From contig NZ_JAMBOV010000003.1 of NCBI RefSeq assembly GCF_023715745.1, positions 310,001 through 374,000 on the forward strand: DNA of 64,000 nucleotides. The letters are read 5' to 3'. Below, one piece after another: positions 18,926-27,363 of this stretch (the first letter of the stretch is position 1; each line of letters opens with the position of its first letter). Position numbers and translations under genes: made by a program. This DNA is from Microbacterium oleivorans. GTDB lineage: Bacteria > Actinomycetota > Actinomycetes > Actinomycetales > Microbacteriaceae. A model generated the notes under the pieces. The model searched no databases. It was given only the letters and a program-made list of their open reading frames with translations, and was not told the origin of the DNA.

Positions 18926-18957
18926 TTAACGAGTGCCGGAGAGATCCGGAACGAAAT

Positions 18958-19029
18958 GCGGATGTAGCGCAGTGGTAGCGCATCACCTTGCCAAGGTGAG
19001 GGTCGCGAGTTCGAATCTCGTCATCCGCT
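18958..19029 (+). tRNA. tRNA-Gly (anticodon GCC)
   Basis: 72-nt cloverleaf: acceptor GCGGATG/CATCCGC, anticodon stem TCACC/GGTGA, loop TTGCCAA (GCC), T loop TTCGAAT, discriminator T. CCA not encoded. Confidence 0.97.
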
Positions 19030-19084
19030 CGAGTGTGGGGATCTTCCTCCGGGGAGATCGCGTCACGTGGGTCAAACCACACAC

Positions 19085-19158
19085 GGTGGCGTGGCCGAGT
19101 GGCTAGGCAGCGGCCTGCAAAGCCGTCCACACGGGTTCGAATCCCGTCGCCACCTCCA
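19085..19158 (+). tRNA. tRNA-Cys (anticodon GCA)
   Basis: Acceptor GGTGGCG/CGCCACC, anticodon loop CTGCAAA (GCA), T loop TTCGAAT, discriminator T at 19155; the next three bases are CCA, so the 3' end may be genome-encoded, unlike the neighbouring tRNAs. Confidence 0.96.
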
Positions 19159-19183
19159 CTCCACAACTCAACAGCCTTCACAG

Positions 19184-19255
19184 GCGCGATTGGCGCAGCG
19201 GTAGCGCGCTTCCCTGACACGGAAGAGGTCACTGGTTCGATCCCAGTATCGCGCA
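19184..19255 (+). tRNA. tRNA-Val (anticodon GAC)
   Basis: 72-nt cloverleaf: acceptor GCGCGAT/ATCGCGC, anticodon stem CTTCC/GGAAG identical to tRNA-Val(CAC), loop CTGACAC (GAC), T loop TTCGATC, discriminator A. Reads GTC/GTT, the commonest Val codons here. Confidence 0.97.
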
Positions 19256-19260
19256 CAGAC

Positions 19261-19284
19261 AAACCCCCGGTCATCCGGGGGTTT
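19261..19284 (+). terminator. Terminator of the tRNA cluster
   Basis: 10-bp stem AAACCCCCGG/CCGGGGGTTT with 4-nt loop followed by a T-rich run (TTGTTTT), the only classic U-tract terminator in the window. Confidence 0.93.
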
Positions 19285-19290
19285 TTGTTT

Positions 19291-19472
19291 TCCGAGGGCG
19301 GCCGTGAAGGTGGGTGCGGGGGCCGATTCGGAACGTCGTGCAGATTGTGTGTTCGCTCCGCTGTCCCCGGAACGAAACGTCAACGAAGCCGGTGGCGTCG
19401 GCTACGTCAAGCCGATTCGCTTGCGGGGCCGCTCGGCTCGGCCGTCCGCAAATGGGTCAATGGGAATGGCGG
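19291..19472. other. Intergenic stretch without a recognisable gene
   Basis: 182 bp between the tRNA terminator and the YciI-like pseudogene. Frames are open in places but give no recognisable protein and no convincing start. No repeat of the tRNA 3' end was seen that would mark an attachment site. Confidence 0.6.
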
Positions 19473-19810
19473 TCACCATGCCTGGAGAGGCAGGATCTGG
19501 ACAGCTCCATAGAGGGGAGCGCGCCGCGCGTGCCGTGCCGCTTCGTCTGCGTCGGCGCACTCGATCAGGTAGTAACCGACACCGTGTCCTCGTGGTCGGT
19601 CACGGAGTCCGTCGAGGACGTGGCGCTGGCCGGACCTCTTGCAAGGTCGGTCACGATCGAACGACCGGTTCCATCCTCGAATTGACCTGAGGCCACGTAC
19701 ACGCCCGCTTCCTTGAGCGAGTCTGTGTACGTCACCCAAGCCTCATAGTCCGCCGCGGAACCGCCGCCGCTGTAGCTGCCGTCCGAACGCATGAGAAGCG
19801 TCGTCTTCAT
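19473..19810 (-). pseudogene. YciI-family protein broken by frameshift
   Basis: The N-terminal half reads from ATG 19810 (MKTTLLMRSDG..., then DYEAWVTYTDSLKEAGVYVASGQFEDG), which is the start of a YciI/YCII-like domain. The C-terminal half, SGQRHVLDG and then GYYLIECADADEAARHA... to a stop at 19473, is in a different frame. The span of 338 nt is not a multiple of three. A stretch between them (TDHEDTVS) fits the family better in the first frame, so two compensating-type changes are possible. AAGGG lies 6 nt before the ATG. Either a decaying gene or a sequencing error; read depth over 19570-19660 would tell. Confidence 0.75.
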
Positions 19811-20355
19811 GTGAGCACCCTTCGTGCAGCTACTGTGACAGCCCTGCCCCGGCGAATCCATAGCGAGAACCTGCGGCCGGCCTCTGGGCACGATTGTGAG
19901 CGCGGATCGGAGGGATCGAAGCGTCTTGCTCCCGTCGGGGCCTAGTCGCGGCGACGGGCCCGCTCCGCGCGGATGAGCAGCACCCCGATGATCGCAAGCG
20001 CTGTGAGCAGAGGGATCGATGGATCCATGGAGGTTCCGTGTAAAACGGACGCCCATGTCGCGTCGCCGCCATCCACCATCGTGCGGACCACCGAACCCCT
20101 GTGTCGTTCCCCCGAAGACATAGTCAACACGCTAGACCAATGCGGGTGCATGAAACTGTGTTGAGGCTGAATGGCTGGCGGTGATGGGTCGTCCTCGAGG
20201 ATCGACCGCGTGATCGAGATGGCCTCTCCGATCCGCAGGCGAAGGAACGTTGAGTCCTTGACCGTGTCGAAATATCGTTCTTGACCACTGCGCGCGTGGT
20301 CGCGCGTGCCGGCGGTCCGACCGAATGGCGGGAAAAGACCACCTGCCCCTGGGGG
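19811..20355. other. Sparse region, nothing certain
   Basis: 545 bp with visibly lower G+C than the surroundings. The only candidate is a very short membrane protein (19942-20079, minus). Other frames are open by chance and contain no family I recognise. No insertion-sequence ends, integrase remnant or repeats were found. Confidence 0.5.
19942..20079 (-). CDS. Possible small membrane protein
   Basis: 45 codons from an ATG at 20079 (MVDGGDATW...), with one hydrophobic segment SIPLLTALAIIGVLLI followed by a basic tail RAERARRRD, the topology of a single-pass N-out protein. An alternative ATG at 20028 gives 28 residues. Neither start has a good ribosome-binding site. Reported because the hydrophobic segment with positive-inside tail is unlikely in random high-GC sequence, but support is weak. 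Confidence 0.3.
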   Translation of the reverse strand: MVDGGDATWASVLHGTSMDPSIPLLTALAIIGVLLIRAERARRRD

Positions 20356-20670
20356 TCAGCCGGCGGCAGCGACCGTCTCCGACTCAGGTACCTCGTGGAG
20401 GCCAGCAGGGGAGTTGGCGGCGGACATGAGCCGCTCGACCCACGCGTGGTTCAGCGTGATGCGGGTGTCGCTGCGCCGGCGGAACGCGAGGCTCGATGCG
20501 CGGTTCATCCAGACGGTCGTGCGGCCTGCGCCTTCACCCGCGGCACGAGACCAGGTGAAGAGGAACGCCTCACCCCGCCGGAGCTTCGCGTAGATGACGG
20601 CTTCGAGGTGAGCGAGAGTGCGATCGTCGATGTCGAATCGCGTCGTGCTGTTGTAGGCGAGGAGTCCCAT
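20356..20670 (-). CDS. DUF7882-like protein
   Basis: 104-aa protein with the layout of a family I know from Microbacteriaceae: MGLLAYNSTTRFDIDDRTLAHLEAVI at the N-terminus, LRRGEAFLFTW, then TTVWMNRASSLAFRF-type strands and LNHAWVERLMSAANSPAGL near the C-terminus. Relatives are sometimes mis-annotated as ATP-dependent DNA ligase; no ligase motif is present here. Function unknown. I choose ATG 20670 because the family begins MG-L-YG/N; an in-frame ATG at 20697 adds nine residues. Confidence 0.75.
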   Translation of the reverse strand: MGLLAYNSTTRFDIDDRTLAHLEAVIYAKLRRGEAFLFTWSRAAGEGAGRTTVWMNRASSLAFRRRSDTRITLNHAWVERLMSAANSPAGLHEVPESETVAAAG

Positions 20671-20806
20671 GGAACCGACCCTGGTCGAGGCGTACAAAAG
20701 GGCGGAGCTGCGGTCTCCACGCTCATCATCTCATCCGTGTGCAGCTTCTCTGTGCAGCATCCGGACGTGTCATATGGTCGTCACAGCCCGCTGAGAGAAT
20801 GCGGGC

Positions 20807-21157
20807 ATGACCACCGCGCGGATCATCGTCCTCTTCGTGCTCGCCGCCGTCGCTGAGATCGGCGGTGCGTGGCTCATCTGGCAGGCGGTGCGCGAGAACC
20901 GCGGCTGGTGGCTCGCGCTGCTCGGGATCATCGCGCTGGGTGCGTACGGCTTCGCAGCCGCGCTGCAACCCGATGCGCACTTCGGACGCGTGCTCGCGGC
21001 GTACGGGGGAGTGTTCGTCGCCGGGTCGCTCGCCTGGGGGATCGTGGTCGACGGCCTCCGGCCCACCGTCTGGGACTACGTCGGCTCGGGTGTCACCCTG
21101 ATCGGGGCCGCAATCATCATCTTCGCGCCGGTGGTGACCGACGCCGTCGACGGATGA
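20807..21157 (+). CDS. YnfA/UPF0060 small membrane protein
   Basis: 116-aa protein with four hydrophobic segments and the family signatures [16 protein letters not shown] near the N-terminus, [24 protein letters not shown] in the middle and [17 protein letters not shown] near the end. YnfA is related to small multidrug-resistance-type transporters, but its physiological role is unsettled. GAGAAT lies 6 nt before the ATG, a possible leaderless arrangement. Ends 18 bp from the convergent dehydrogenase. Confidence 0.93.
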   Translation: MTTARIIVLFVLAAVAEIGGAWLIWQAVRENRGWWLALLGIIALGAYGFAAALQPDAHFGRVLAAYGGVFVAGSLAWGIVVDGLRPTVWDYVGSGVTLIGAAIIIFAPVVTDAVDG

Positions 21158-21175
21158 CCGCGACCCCGGGAGGTC

Positions 21176-22219
21176 TCAGGGGACGATGACCGCGCGTCCC
21201 CGGACCTTTCCGTCGGCGAGCGCCTCGTAGGCCGCAGGGCCGTCGTCGAGGGAGTACCGCTGCACCTCGACGGACACCTGACCCGACCGGGCGAGCTCGA
21301 GCACCTCGATCAGCTCGCTGCGCGAGCCCCAGTACGGGATTCGCAAGGCGGCGTCATACGCAATGGATCCGAAGCCGACGTGGGCCGTGCCCCCGCCGAT
21401 CCCGACGATGGTGACGTCGGCGTCGACGGCCGCGGCGGCGACCGCCGTGGCGATGGTGGGTTCCGCACCCACGAAGTCGAACACCGCGTTCGCGCCGAGC
21501 CCGCCGGTGAGGTCGCGGATGGCGTCGACTGCGCGGTCGTCACTCAGGACGGCGTGGTGCGCGCCGACCTCGCGCGCCAGCGCCAGCTTCTCGTCGTTCA
21601 CGTCCAGCGCGATGACCGTCGTCGCCGACACCGCGCGCAGGATCTGGATCGCGACGTGGCCGAGACCGCCCGTCCCGATCACGACAGCGGTCGTGCCGGC
21701 GCCCAGCTTCGGCAAGGAGGTCTTGATGGCGTGATACGGGGTCAGACCGGCGTCCGTCAGCGAGACGTTCCTCACGGGGTCGAGGTCTCCGAGCGGCACG
21801 AGGTGACGCGCGCTGTCGACGATCATGTACTCCGCCATCGACCCCGGGGCTCCCAGGCCGGGAGGCATGATGCCCTCGGCCTGCGCGTTCGTGCAGTAGT
21901 TCTCCTTGCCCTGCGCACAGTTGCGGCACCGCCCGCATCCCCAGGGTCCGTAGACGGCGACGGCGTCCCCGATCTGCAGGTGCTCGACGCCCTCGCCGAG
22001 TTCCTCCACGATCCCCGCTCCCTCATGCCCGAGCGTCAACGGCAGCGGGTACCCGGCGGCGGTGTACTCCTCCTCGCTGAGACCCATCACGAACTCGTCC
22101 GAGTGACAGACTCCCGCTGCGGTGACCTTGAGCAACACCTGACCCGGCCCGGGCACCGGCTTCTCGATCTCGACGACCTCGGGGTGGGAACCTATGCGCG
22201 TGTATTGAAGTGCCTTCAT
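21176..22219 (-). CDS. Zinc-dependent secondary alcohol dehydrogenase
   Basis: 347-aa medium-chain dehydrogenase. Catalytic zinc ligands are in GVCHSDEF (Cys near 38) and LTLGHEGAG (His near 62); the structural-zinc cysteines are in CGRCRNCAQGKENYC (about 92-106); the NAD-binding motif is GTGGLGHVAIQ (about 175-185). Blocks such as AVYGPWGCG and SMAEYMIVDSARHLVPLGDLDP closely resemble Rhodococcus ADH-A, which oxidises secondary alcohols and reduces ketones with NADH. The ATG follows TAGCGT and 7 nt, so it is probably leaderless. Physiological substrate unknown. Confidence 0.92.
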   Translation of the reverse strand: MKALQYTRIGSHPEVVEIEKPVPGPGQVLLKVTAAGVCHSDEFVMGLSEEEYTAAGYPLPLTLGHEGAGIVEELGEGVEHLQIGDAVAVYGPWGCGRCRNCAQGKENYCTNAQAEGIMPPGLGAPGSMAEYMIVDSARHLVPLGDLDPVRNVSLTDAGLTPYHAIKTSLPKLGAGTTAVVIGTGGLGHVAIQILRAVSATTVIALDVNDEKLALAREVGAHHAVLSDDRAVDAIRDLTGGLGANAVFDFVGAEPTIATAVAAAAVDADVTIVGIGGGTAHVGFGSIAYDAALRIPYWGSRSELIEVLELARSGQVSVEVQRYSLDDGPAAYEALADGKVRGRAVIVP

Positions 22220-22226
22220 GTGCGGC

Positions 22227-22289
22227 ACGCTACGCCTTACGGACCCCCCGCGGCAGGCCCCTGCGGGCCGGCGACCCGGGCGATAGGAT
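22227..22289. promoter_or_regulatory. Divergent leaderless promoters, alcohol dehydrogenase / ACT protein
   Basis: Minus-strand TAGCGT (22227-22232), 7 nt from the dehydrogenase ATG, and plus-strand TAGGAT (22284-22289), 6 nt from the ACT gene ATG. Confidence 0.5.
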
Positions 22290-22295
22290 CCCGCC

Positions 22296-22808
22296 ATGGC
22301 CCACCTCGTCCTCACTGTCGTCGGCGACGACCGTCCCGGTCTCGTCAACGCTCTCGCCGCGCAGGTCTCGGCCTCCGGCGGCAACTGGGAGCGCAGTGAA
22401 CTCGCCGAGCTGGCAGGGGCCTTCGCCGGCATCGTGCTCGTCTCCATCGACGACGACCGCGAAGCGGATCTCGTCGCGGCGCTCGAAGGACTCGACGGGA
22501 TGCTGCGCGTCACCGTCCACGGCGGGCGACTCGCCGCCGCACGGGAGCCTGTCGAGCGGTCGATGGAGGTCACGGTTCTCGGCAACGACCGCCCCGGGAT
22601 CGTCCGCGACGTGACGGCGGCGATCGCCGCGCACGCGCTCAGCATCGACACGTTCCGCAGTCGCACGCTCGACGCGCCCATGGCGGGTGGGACGCTGTTC
22701 GAGGCGATTGTCGCGTTCCGCGTGCCGGCCGGGGCGGATGCCGCACCGGTGACGGCCGCGCTGGAGGAGCTCGCCGGCGAGATCCAGGTGGACCTCACCG
22801 TCGCCTGA
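22296..22808 (+). CDS. Double ACT-domain regulatory protein (GcvR-like)
   Basis: 170-aa protein made of two ACT domains: residues about 3-80 begin LVLTVVGDDRPGLVNALA and 89-170 begin MEVTVLGNDRPGIVRDVT. ACT domains bind amino acids; the duplicated arrangement is that of GcvR, which controls glycine cleavage in E. coli. No DNA-binding domain is present, so it must act through a partner. No gcv gene is nearby, so the GcvR role is only by analogy. The AlkD-like gene starts 1 nt after its stop. Confidence 0.85.
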   Translation: MAHLVLTVVGDDRPGLVNALAAQVSASGGNWERSELAELAGAFAGIVLVSIDDDREADLVAALEGLDGMLRVTVHGGRLAAAREPVERSMEVTVLGNDRPGIVRDVTAAIAAHALSIDTFRSRTLDAPMAGGTLFEAIVAFRVPAGADAAPVTAALEELAGEIQVDLTVA

Positions 22809-22809
22809 C

Positions 22810-23466
22810 GTGCTCCACCTCGACGAGATCCGTGCGCGGCTGCGAGCCGCCGCAGATCCGGAGCAGGCCGCCGGCCAGCAGGCCTACATGAAGTCGACCC
22901 TCCCGTTTCTCGGGGTGCGCGTCCCGGAGACCCGTCGGATCGCACGCGCCGCGGTCGCGGGGGAAGCCGATGCCGCGCGCGTCCTCGCCGACGCGAGGGA
23001 GCTGTGGGATGCGGCATCCCATCGCGAGGAGCGGTACGCGGCCATGATGCTGCTCGCCGCCCCGCCCGCCCGCGCGGACCTTCGGATCGTGCCGCTCGTC
23101 GAACACATGGTGCGGACGGGGCGCTGGTGGGACATCACCGACGAGCTGAGCGGGCGCATCCGGGAGCTCCTCGACGAGCATCCGCGTGACGGTGAGGCGC
23201 TCGTACGCGGGTGGTGCGTGAGCGAGGAGCTGTGGCTGCGACGCCTCGCCGTCCTCAGTCAGCTCGGTCGCCGCGAGCGGACTGATCTCCGCCTTCTGTC
23301 GGATGTCCTGGAGCAGAACCTCCACGACCCTGAGTTCTTCATCCGGAAAGCGATCGGGTGGGCCCTCCGAGACGCCGCGCGGGCCTACCCGGAGTGGGTG
23401 TCGGCGTACGTGTCGGCGCACGCGCTCAGCCCGCTCAGCCGCCGCGAGGCGTTGAAGCACCTCTGA
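22810..23466 (+). CDS. DNA alkylation repair protein (AlkD-like HEAT-repeat glycosylase)
   Basis: 218-aa all-helical protein of the AlkC/AlkD superfamily, which removes N3- and N7-alkylated purines. The diagnostic QQAYMKSTLPFLGVRVPETR is at about residues 22-41, followed by HEAT-like repeats with RWWDITDELSG (about 103-113, including the conserved W-D pair) and FFIRKAIGWALRD (about 177-189). GTG start 1 nt after the ACT gene stop, implying coupled translation. The stop abuts the stop of the convergent permease gene with no base between. Confidence 0.9.
   Translation: MLHLDEIRARLRAAADPEQAAGQQAYMKSTLPFLGVRVPETRRIARAAVAGEADAARVLADARELWDAASHREERYAAMMLLAAPPARADLRIVPLVEHMVRTGRWWDITDELSGRIRELLDEHPRDGEALVRGWCVSEELWLRRLAVLSQLGRRERTDLRLLSDVLEQNLHDPEFFIRKAIGWALRDAARAYPEWVSAYVSAHALSPLSRREALKHL
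23006..23020. repeat. Palindrome GGGATGC-G-GCATCCC inside the AlkD-like gene
   Basis: Inverted copy of the recurrent GGATGC hexamer around a single central base. Confidence 0.75.
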
Positions 23467-24633
23467 TCAGCGCAGCAGCAGCGGGACCGTGGCGGCGGCG
23501 ACCACGAGCGGGGCCCCGACGAGCCCCCATGTGACGAATCGGCGCCACGGCAGGTGTACGCCTGCGGCGACGAGCCGTTGGTGCCACAGCAGCGTGGCCA
23601 GAGACGCCCACGGGGTGATCAGCGGCCCGGCGTTGACACCGATCAGCAGCGCCGCGAGCCGCTCCGGCGTTCCGGCGGCGGATTCGAGGAGGAGGTACGC
23701 CGGCAGGTTGTCGAGGGCGTTCGCGGTCACGAGCGCCGTCCCTGACATCCGCAGCAGGTCGAAAGGCTGCGACCCGGCACCGGCGACCGCCGTGGCGACC
23801 TGCCCCGAGCCCCACGCCTCGAGGGCGGCCACCGCCGAGAACAACCCCGCCGCGAAGACGAGCAGCGACCACGGCACCAGTCGGAGCCCGAGCGCCTTCG
23901 GCGAGCGCCACGCGAACAGTCCGATCAGCGCGAGCGCGGCCGCTGTCGCGGGGATCCACGGCTCGACCCCGCTGACCAGGAGCGGCAGCAGGGCGACGAC
24001 GATGACGGATGCCGCGATGAGTTGCAGGCGGTCGCTCACCCGTGGCGGCGGCGCGACCGGGAAGGTGCCGACCAGCGAGCGCCGGTGGAAGGCCCACAGG
24101 AGGGCGACGGTGACGAGGACGGCGACGGCCGCCGACGGGCCCAGCAGGAGGACGAACGATGCCGGATCGGCGGCACCCGGCATCCGCGCCAGGGCGAGCA
24201 GGTTCGTGAGATTCGACACCGGCAGCAGGAGGGACGCCGTGTTCGCTAGCCACACGGTGGTGAGGGCGAAGGGGAGGGGTGGGAGGCCGTTCGCGCGGGC
24301 GACGGCGATCACGACGGGGGTGAGGAGCACCGCCGTCGTGTCGAGCGAGAGGAAAGCGGTGGTGACGATCGCGAGGGCGACGACGAGGAGCCACAGGACG
24401 GCGGTGCGGCCCCGGGACAGTCGTGCGAGCCAGGACGCCGTCACGTCGAACACCCCGGCCTTGGCGGCGAGCTCGGCCACCACCGTCACGGCGACGACGA
24501 ACGCGAGGATCGGGAGGACGCGCTCGGCGACGGTGCCGAGGTCGGAGAGGGGCAGGATGCCGGTGGCGGCGGCGACGATCGCGCCCACGAGCAGGACGAC
24601 CCCCGCGAGAGCGAGCTTCACGGCATCCATCAT
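23467..24633 (-). CDS. ArsB/SLC13-type ion permease
   Basis: 388-aa integral membrane protein with about 10-11 hydrophobic segments. Blocks typical of the ArsB/NhaD/CitMHS superfamily are SLDTTAVLLTPVVIAVA (about 99-115), NTASLLLPVSNLTNLLAL (about 130-147) and ALVTANALDNLPAYLL and GVNAGPLITPWASLATLLW in the C-terminal half. It resembles arsenite efflux permeases most, but there is no arsenate reductase or ArsR regulator nearby, so arsenite is only one possible substrate. ATG with GAGGGG 2-7 nt upstream; a second ATG follows directly. Confidence 0.85.
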   Translation of the reverse strand: MMDAVKLALAGVVLLVGAIVAAATGILPLSDLGTVAERVLPILAFVVAVTVVAELAAKAGVFDVTASWLARLSRGRTAVLWLLVVALAIVTTAFLSLDTTAVLLTPVVIAVARANGLPPLPFALTTVWLANTASLLLPVSNLTNLLALARMPGAADPASFVLLLGPSAAVAVLVTVALLWAFHRRSLVGTFPVAPPPRVSDRLQLIAASVIVVALLPLLVSGVEPWIPATAAALALIGLFAWRSPKALGLRLVPWSLLVFAAGLFSAVAALEAWGSGQVATAVAGAGSQPFDLLRMSGTALVTANALDNLPAYLLLESAAGTPERLAALLIGVNAGPLITPWASLATLLWHQRLVAAGVHLPWRRFVTWGLVGAPLVVAAATVPLLLR

Positions 24634-24653
24634 CGCCCCTCGTGGCAGGCCAG

Positions 24654-24659
24654 TAGACT
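24654..24659 (+). promoter_or_regulatory. -10 box upstream of the thrS leader ORF
   Basis: TAGACT, 6 nt, ATG of a 17-codon ORF; the thrS start lies 128 nt further on. Confidence 0.5.
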
Positions 24660-24665
24660 CGCAGG

Positions 24666-24719
24666 ATGCAGAACAGCCGGGTGTCCCACATCACCGGCAC
24701 GCGAACGCCGCGGGCCTGA
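24666..24719 (+). CDS. Possible threonine leader peptide of thrS
   Basis: 17-codon ORF, MQNSRVSHITGTRTPRA, ending 68 nt before thrS. Three Thr codons (ACC, ACG, ACG) sit at positions 10, 12 and 14. The ATG is 6 nt after a TAGACT box, so the peptide would be made from a leaderless mRNA. Downstream is a 6-bp hairpin (24727-24743) whose left arm can alternatively pair with ACGCG inside the Thr-codon stretch. This arrangement suggests that ribosome stalling on scarce Thr-tRNA controls thrS, which is inference. No T-box sequence was seen. Confidence 0.5.
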   Translation: MQNSRVSHITGTRTPRA

Positions 24720-24726
24720 GCGGGCG

Positions 24727-24743
24727 GAGCGCGTACAGCGCTC
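24727..24743 (+). promoter_or_regulatory. Hairpin in the thrS leader
   Basis: GAGCGC, 5-nt loop, GCGCTC. There is no U tract, so if functional it would more likely affect translation initiation or mRNA stability than termination. Confidence 0.4.
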
Positions 24744-24787
24744 GAAGCTGAGTCACCTCGATCCGAGCCACCTTCTGGAGATCCTCC

Positions 24788-26797
24788 TTGTCTGATCCGA
24801 TCGCCCCGGCGGACGTCGCCCTCCCCGCCGACGGTTTCGCCCTGTTCCCCGACCGCTCCGTCGTCGCCCTGCGCGTCGACGGCGAGCTGAAGGACCTCGC
24901 CACGGTCGTGGACACGCTTCAGGGCGTGGAGCCGGTCACCGTGTCGAGCCCCGACGGGCTGAACATCCTGCGCCACTCGACGGCCCACATCCTCGCGCAG
25001 GCCGTGCAGCGCGTGCGCCCCCAGGCGAATCTCGGCATCGGTCCGCCGGTCACCGACGGCTTCTACTACGACTTCGGTGTCGAGGAGCCGTTCACTCCGG
25101 AGGACCTCAAGGCCATCAAGAAGGAGATGGAGCGCATCGTTCGCGAGGGGCAGCGCTTCGTCCGTCGTGTCGTCACCGACGACGAGGCGCGCGCTGAGTT
25201 CGCCGACGAGCCGTTCAAGCTCGAGCTCATCGGGCTCAAGGGCGGCACGAAGGAGGCAGCCGAGGGCGCGTCCGTCGAAGTCGGCGCGGGTGAGCTCACG
25301 ATCTACGACAACGTCACCCGGGACGGCGAGACCGCGTGGAAGGATCTCTGCCGCGGACCGCATGTCCCGAACACGCGGATGGTCGGCAACGGATGGGATC
25401 TGACCCGGATGGCCGGCGCCTACTGGCGCGGCAGCGAGAAGAACCCGCAGCTGCAGCGCATCTACGGCACCGCGTGGCCGTCGAAGGACGAGCTGCGGGC
25501 CTACCAGCACCGCCTGGAGGAGGCCGCCAAGCGCGATCACCGCAAGCTCGGCAAGGAACTCGACCTCTTCTCGTTCCCTGACGAGATCGGCTCGGGCCTG
25601 AGCGTCTGGCACCCCCGTGGCGGTGTGGTCCGCGGTGAGATGGAGCAGCATGCGCGCCGCCGCCACATCGAGGGCGGGTACACCTACGTGTACACCCCGC
25701 ACATCTCGAAGGAGGACCTGTTCCTCACCTCGAACCACCTCGTGACCTACAAGGACGGCATGTTCCCTCCGATCGTCATGGACGAGGAGAGGGATGCCGA
25801 CGGGAACGTCACCAAGCAGGGCCAGGACTACTACCTGAAGCCCATGAACTGCCCGATGCACATCCTCATCTACAAGGAGCGTGCGCGCAGCTACCGGGAC
25901 CTGCCCCTCCGGTTCGCCGAGAACGGCACCGTCTATCGCAACGAACTCTCCGGTGCCCTGCACGGGCTCACGCGCGTGCGCGGCTTCACCCAGGACGACT
26001 CGCACCTGTTCGTGACTCCCGACCAGCTGGAGGCGGAGGCGACCCGTGTCCTCGAGTTCGTCATCTCGATGCTCCGCGACTTCGGTCTCGAGGAATTCGA
26101 GCTCGAGCTGTCGATGCGTGACGACGAGAAGGAGAAGTGGATCGGGAGCGACGAGTTCTGGCAGTACTCGACCGATGCGCTCCGCAACGTCGCCCTCGCG
26201 AGTGGTCTGAAGCTGACGGAGGTTCCCGGCGAGGCGGCCTTCTACGGCCCGAAGATCGACCTGAAGACGAAGGATGCGATCGGACGCACCTGGCAGCTGT
26301 CGACGGTGCAGGTCGACCCGAACCTGCCCGAGCGCTTCGGGCTCGAGTACACCGGACCGGATGGCGAGAAGCACCGCCCGATCATGATCCACCGGGCCCT
26401 GTTCGGTTCGATCGAGCGCTTCTTCGCGATCCTGCTCGAGCACTACGCAGGGGCGTTCCCCGTGTGGCTCTCTCCGGTGCAGGTCGTGGGCATCCCCGTC
26501 GCCGAGCAGTACGGCGAATACCTCGACGAGATCGTCGGTCGGCTGCGTGCGCGGGGCGTGCGAGCCGAGGTCGACCACTCCGACGACCGCATGCAGAAGA
26601 AGATCCGCACGCACACCACCCAGAAGGTGCCGGTGCAGCTGATCGCGGGAGAGCAGGACCGGTCGGCCGGCACCGTCTCGTTCCGATTCCGCGACGGCTC
26701 CCAGACCAACGGCATCCCCGTCGACGAGGCGATCGACAAGATCGTCGCGGCGATCGCGGACCACACCCTCGTCAACACCGCCGCGGACCTGACATGA
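24788..26797 (+). CDS. thrS: Threonine-tRNA ligase
   Basis: Class II synthetase charging tRNA-Thr, 669 aa. A TGS-like N-terminal domain (about 1-60) precedes the editing domain with [11 protein letters not shown] (about 59-69) and [10 protein letters not shown]. The catalytic core contains [10 protein letters not shown] (about 356), RYRELP-type and [11 protein letters not shown] (about 398), and the anticodon-binding domain starts near [12 protein letters not shown] (about 562). The zinc ligands Cys (in MNCPMH) and two His are visible. The start is TTG at 24788 with GGAG 7 nt upstream, weaker than ATG. A possible Thr leader peptide precedes it. It overlaps the HIT gene by 4 nt. Confidence 0.97.
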   Translation: MSDPIAPADVALPADGFALFPDRSVVALRVDGELKDLATVVDTLQGVEPVTVSSPDGLNILRHSTAHILAQAVQRVRPQANLGIGPPVTDGFYYDFGVEEPFTPEDLKAIKKEMERIVREGQRFVRRVVTDDEARAEFADEPFKLELIGLKGGTKEAAEGASVEVGAGELTIYDNVTRDGETAWKDLCRGPHVPNTRMVGNGWDLTRMAGAYWRGSEKNPQLQRIYGTAWPSKDELRAYQHRLEEAAKRDHRKLGKELDLFSFPDEIGSGLSVWHPRGGVVRGEMEQHARRRHIEGGYTYVYTPHISKEDLFLTSNHLVTYKDGMFPPIVMDEERDADGNVTKQGQDYYLKPMNCPMHILIYKERARSYRDLPLRFAENGTVYRNELSGALHGLTRVRGFTQDDSHLFVTPDQLEAEATRVLEFVISMLRDFGLEEFELELSMRDDEKEKWIGSDEFWQYSTDALRNVALASGLKLTEVPGEAAFYGPKIDLKTKDAIGRTWQLSTVQVDPNLPERFGLEYTGPDGEKHRPIMIHRALFGSIERFFAILLEHYAGAFPVWLSPVQVVGIPVAEQYGEYLDEIVGRLRARGVRAEVDHSDDRMQKKIRTHTTQKVPVQLIAGEQDRSAGTVSFRFRDGSQTNGIPVDEAIDKIVAAIADHTLVNTAADLT

Positions 26798-27342
26798 CGG
26801 ACGACAACCGCCGGGTCGAGGACTCCGCCGAGCTGGCAGGCGTGCCTGACGAGTTTCAGCGACTGTGGACGCCGCATCGGATGGCGTACATCCAGGCGGG
26901 CCCCGAGCCGCTGAAGCACGACTGCCCGTTCTGCGCTGCTCCGGCGAAGACCGACGACGAAGGCCTCATCGTCGCGCGCGGCGAGACCGCCTACGTCCTT
27001 CTGAACCTGTTCCCGTACAACTCGGGACACCTGCTGGTCTGCCCTTACCGTCACTTCGCGACGTACGACGACGCGACCCCGGAGGAGGTCGCCGAGATCG
27101 GCGCGCTGACCCAGGTGGCGATGAGAGTGCTGCGGACGGTCGCGAAGTGCGACGGGTTCAACCTCGGCATGAATCAGGGCACGGTCGCCGGCGCCGGTGT
27201 GGCCGAGCACCTGCACCAGCATGTCGTGCCGCGCTGGGCGACGGACGCGAACTTCTTCCCGATCATCGCCAAGACGAAGGCGCTGCCGCAGTTGCTCGGC
27301 GAGGTTCGGCAGGCCGTGGCCGACGGCTGGCCCGTCATCTGA
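26794..27342 (+). CDS. HIT-domain protein (Ap4A phosphorylase-like)
   Basis: 182-aa histidine-triad nucleotide hydrolase/transferase. The triad is [12 protein letters not shown] (about residues 131-142). CPFC (about 46-49) with downstream His suggests a zinc site. The M. tuberculosis gene in the same position behind thrS (Rv2613c) has been described as a diadenosine tetraphosphate phosphorylase; the same role is plausible because synthetases generate Ap4A. The ATG overlaps the thrS stop (ATGA), so the pair is translationally coupled. Confidence 0.92.
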   Translation: MTDDNRRVEDSAELAGVPDEFQRLWTPHRMAYIQAGPEPLKHDCPFCAAPAKTDDEGLIVARGETAYVLLNLFPYNSGHLLVCPYRHFATYDDATPEEVAEIGALTQVAMRVLRTVAKCDGFNLGMNQGTVAGAGVAEHLHQHVVPRWATDANFFPIIAKTKALPQLLGEVRQAVADGWPVI

Positions 27343-27363
27343 CGAGCCGGCCGTCCTGCCTCG

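Noticed and set aside
18777..19274. Protein-like frames across the tRNA cluster (with sequences such as TDDLFRVKEARYQ and GGDGIRTRVDGFAG)
   Set aside because: These are translations of tRNA genes, a well-known source of spurious proteins in annotations.
20124..20342. 72-codon minus-strand frame
   Set aside because: Arg/Ser-rich, no hydrophobic or domain pattern and no ribosome-binding site; random composition.
23467..24633. Arsenic resistance operon
   Set aside because: The permease resembles ArsB, but no arsC, arsR or acr3 is adjacent, so only the permease superfamily can be claimed.
24660..24787. T-box riboswitch upstream of thrS
   Set aside because: No T-box consensus and the leader is too short; a leader-peptide mechanism fits better.
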